Positions 62,320 to 64,000 of a stretch of DNA of 64,000 nt are shown here, piece after piece (the stretch's first letter is position 1; the number at the start of each line of letters is the position of its first letter). The position numbers were made by a program, and so were the translations under genes. A model generated the notes under the pieces. The model saw only the letters and a program-made list of their open reading frames with translations. It did no database searches and was not told the DNA's origin. The stretch comes from Nocardia asteroides (lineage in GTDB: Bacteria; Actinomycetota; Actinomycetes; Mycobacteriales; Mycobacteriaceae): NCBI RefSeq assembly GCF_021183625.1, contig NZ_CP089214.1, positions 5,952,001-6,016,000 on the forward strand, given 5' to 3'.

Positions 62320-62922
62320 TCAGCCCAGCTCACCGGTGAGGTAGCGCTGCACGGTCGGCCCGATCGCCGCCACCACCGCGTCCACCGGCATGGAGGCCAG
62401 CGGCTCCAGCTCGATCACCTTCCTGGTGATCAGCACGCCGAGCATCTGCGAGGCGACCAGCGCGACCCGCCCGCTGCCGTCGTCGGTCTCGGTGGCGATC
62501 CTGGCCCGCACCCGCTCCAGCGCCACCTCGACGAAGAAGCTGCGCGCCAGCCCCGGATCGGTGCCGGCCACCATCGTGCGCAGCACCGCGACCGCCGCGC
62601 TGCCCAGCTCGGAATCCCAGAGCGTCAGCAGCGTGCGCACCATGGTCGCCCCGAGTTCGTCCAGCGGCGCCGCGCCGAACACCCGCATGACCACCTCGGG
62701 GTCGATCGGCAGCTCCACCACCGCGGCGAAGAGCTGCCGCTTGCTGCCGAAGTAGTGGTGCACCAGCGCCGGGTCCACCCCGGCGTCCCCGGCGACGGCC
62801 CGGATCGAGGTCCCGTCGAACCCGTTCGTACTGAACCGCTTCCTGGCCGCGTCCAGGATCGCCGCGCGCGCCCCCGAGTTGCCCGGACGCCGCCCGGAGC
62901 GGCTCTGCGTCTCGCCGCTCAC
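62320..62922 (-). CDS. TetR-family regulator of the ABC exporter
   Basis: GTG at 62922 overlaps the permease stop (GTGA), giving 200 residues. The N-terminal HTH is F-D-G-T-S-I-R-A-V-A-G-D-A-G-V-D-P-A-L-V-H-H-Y-F-G-S, split here over about 38-62. It is the last gene of an ATPase-permease-TetR unit and is likely to autoregulate it in response to an exported compound. It converges on the Trm112-like gene. Confidence 0.87.
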   Translation of the reverse strand: MSGETQSRSGRRPGNSGARAAILDAARKRFSTNGFDGTSIRAVAGDAGVDPALVHHYFGSKRQLFAAVVELPIDPEVVMRVFGAAPLDELGATMVRTLLTLWDSELGSAAVAVLRTMVAGTDPGLARSFFVEVALERVRARIATETDDGSGRVALVASQMLGVLITRKVIELEPLASMPVDAVVAAIGPTVQRYLTGELG

Positions 62923-63686
62923 GCGGTGCGGCGGCGTAGCGTCGCCGCACCCAGCCCGAGCGCGACCACCGCGAAGGCGGCGACGACCGTCAGATCCCGC
63001 CACATCTTCCCGGTCGGCTCCGGATGGATCGCCACCTCCTGCAGCGCGTCCACCGCGTAGCTGAGCGGCAGCACATTGCTCACCGCCTCCAGCCAGCCCG
63101 GCAGCTGCCCGCGCGGGACAAGCAGCCCGCACAGGAAGATCTGCGGCGCCACCACCACCGGCATGAACTGCACGGCCTGGAACTCGGTGCGCGCGAAGGC
63201 GCTCGCCAGCAGCCCGAGCGCGACCCCGAGCACCGCGTCCAGCACCGCGATCAGCATCACCCAGCCGGGGTTGCCCGCCGCGTTCAGCCCGAGCAGCACG
63301 AACGCCACCAGGCAGGCCACCCCCGCCTGCGCCGCCGCGGCGAGCGAGAAGGCGGTGCCATAGCCGCCGAGCAGGTCGAGTTTGCGCAGCGGCGTGGTGA
63401 GCAGCCGCTCCAGCGTGCCCGAGCTGCGCTCGCGCTGCATGGCGATGGCGGTGATCAGGAACATGACGATGAACGGCAGGATGCCGAGCATGCTGATCCC
63501 GACCCGGTCGAAGAGCGACGACTGCGCCTGTGGCGGGGTGGGAACGTCCTGGTAGACGAAGTACAGCAGCGCCATCAGCACCGCGGGCACCACCAGGATC
63601 ATGGCGACGGTCCTGCGGTCGTTGCGCAGCTGGCGCAGGATGCGGCCGGTGGTGGCGGCGTAGGGACGCAAGGTCTGGGCGCTCAT
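62919..63686 (-). CDS. ABC-2 type transporter permease (DrrB-like)
   Basis: A 255-residue protein with six membrane helices and the ABC-2 pattern, including R-E-R-S-S-G-T-L-E-R-L-L-T-T-P before helix 2. It exports drugs or lipids together with the adjacent ATPase; its ATG overlaps the ATPase stop (ATGA). Confidence 0.9.
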   Translation of the reverse strand: MSAQTLRPYAATTGRILRQLRNDRRTVAMILVVPAVLMALLYFVYQDVPTPPQAQSSLFDRVGISMLGILPFIVMFLITAIAMQRERSSGTLERLLTTPLRKLDLLGGYGTAFSLAAAAQAGVACLVAFVLLGLNAAGNPGWVMLIAVLDAVLGVALGLLASAFARTEFQAVQFMPVVVAPQIFLCGLLVPRGQLPGWLEAVSNVLPLSYAVDALQEVAIHPEPTGKMWRDLTVVAAFAVVALGLGAATLRRRTA

Positions 63687-64000
63687 GCGGTCACTCCGGT
63701 CGTGATGAGGTTCAGAAAGGCGGATTCCAGGTTCTGCTCACCGGTGCGGGCGCGCAGCTCGGCGGGGGAGAGCTCGGCCAGCAACCTGCCCTCGCGCATC
63801 AGCAGCAGCCGGTCGCAGTGCTCGGCCTCGTCCATGACGTGGCTGGAGACCAGCAGCGTCGTCCCCGCCGCGGCCAGCGCCGCGAACTGCTTCCACAGCT
63901 CGACCCGAAGCACCGGATCCAGCCCGACGGTCGGCTCGTCCAGCACCAGCAACTCCGGCTGCGCGACCAGCGCGCAGGCCAGCGAGACCCTGGTCTTCTG
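63683..64000 (-). CDS. ABC transporter ATP-binding protein (partial)
   Basis: The last 106 codons of an ATPase running off the window. Walker B L-L-V-L-D-E-P-T-V-G-L-D, the D-loop and the H-loop L-V-S-S-H-V-M-D-E-A-E-H are visible. The signature and Walker A lie outside. DrrA/CcmA-like efflux ATPase, partner of the downstream permease. Confidence 0.9.
   Translation of the reverse strand, partial: QKTRVSLACALVAQPELLVLDEPTVGLDPVLRVELWKQFAALAAAGTTLLVSSHVMDEAEHCDRLLLMREGRLLAELSPAELRARTGEQNLESAFLNLITTGVTA

Overview
The window is chromosomal DNA from a high-GC actinomycete. A member of Nocardia or a close relative is the best guess. Supporting signs are the argCJBDFR and argGH gene order, the EspC/WXG100-type type VII secretion (T7SS) proteins with DUF3558-like lipoproteins, the ECF41 and WYL regulators, and the frequent GTG starts with ATGA/GTGA overlaps. 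Species assignment needs a database search.

Layout. Positions 1-6.5 kb hold housekeeping and conserved genes: an alpha/beta hydrolase, two hypotheticals, an AAA ATPase and phosphoenolpyruvate carboxylase. Positions 6.6-9.3 kb hold a pair of exported or anchored proteins. Positions 9.5-14.9 kb hold three small regulatory units: a TetR repressor divergent from a flavin monooxygenase, with three evenly spaced operators; a flavin oxidoreductase with an ECF41 sigma factor and a matching promoter; and a WYL regulator divergent from a PNPOx-like protein. Positions 15.0-20.9 kb hold the arginine operon argC-J-B-D-F-R, in which every junction overlaps. A 16-codon, half-arginine mini-ORF sits between argF and argR.

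Positions 20.9-48.7 kb are an accessory island separating argR from argG-argH. It contains (a) T7SS substrates, candidate toxins and candidate immunity genes at 21.1-23.3, 35.8-40.2 and 46.2-48.7 kb; (b) an apparently complete Wadjet-type SMC defence operon (jetA-D, TIGR02677-02680 set, type II) at 25.5-33.6 kb; (c) directly upstream of jetA, on the same strand and 20 bp away, a transmembrane Ser/Thr kinase whose extracytoplasmic domain is a cyclophilin; and (d) many decayed or chimeric genes: two helicase remnants, a collapsed copy of the 46-48.7 kb T7SS module, frameshifted genes, and a duplicated small membrane protein that kept its promoter. The toxin and immunity tail near 37.4-38.1 kb has noticeably lower GC than its surroundings.

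Positions 48.9-51.5 kb are argG-argH, with an ARG-box region almost identical to that of argC. Then come a small gene behind an SOS-like promoter (51.6 kb), isopentenyl-diphosphate isomerase, a PhaC-like/FadD-like fusion, a methyltransferase, a surface-glycan group (sugar aminotransferase, polyprenyl-phosphate-type GT2, large membrane protein, GtrA), a Trm112-like protein, and an ABC-2 exporter with its TetR regulator at the right edge.

All functional calls come from reading motifs and remembered family features. No database search was possible.
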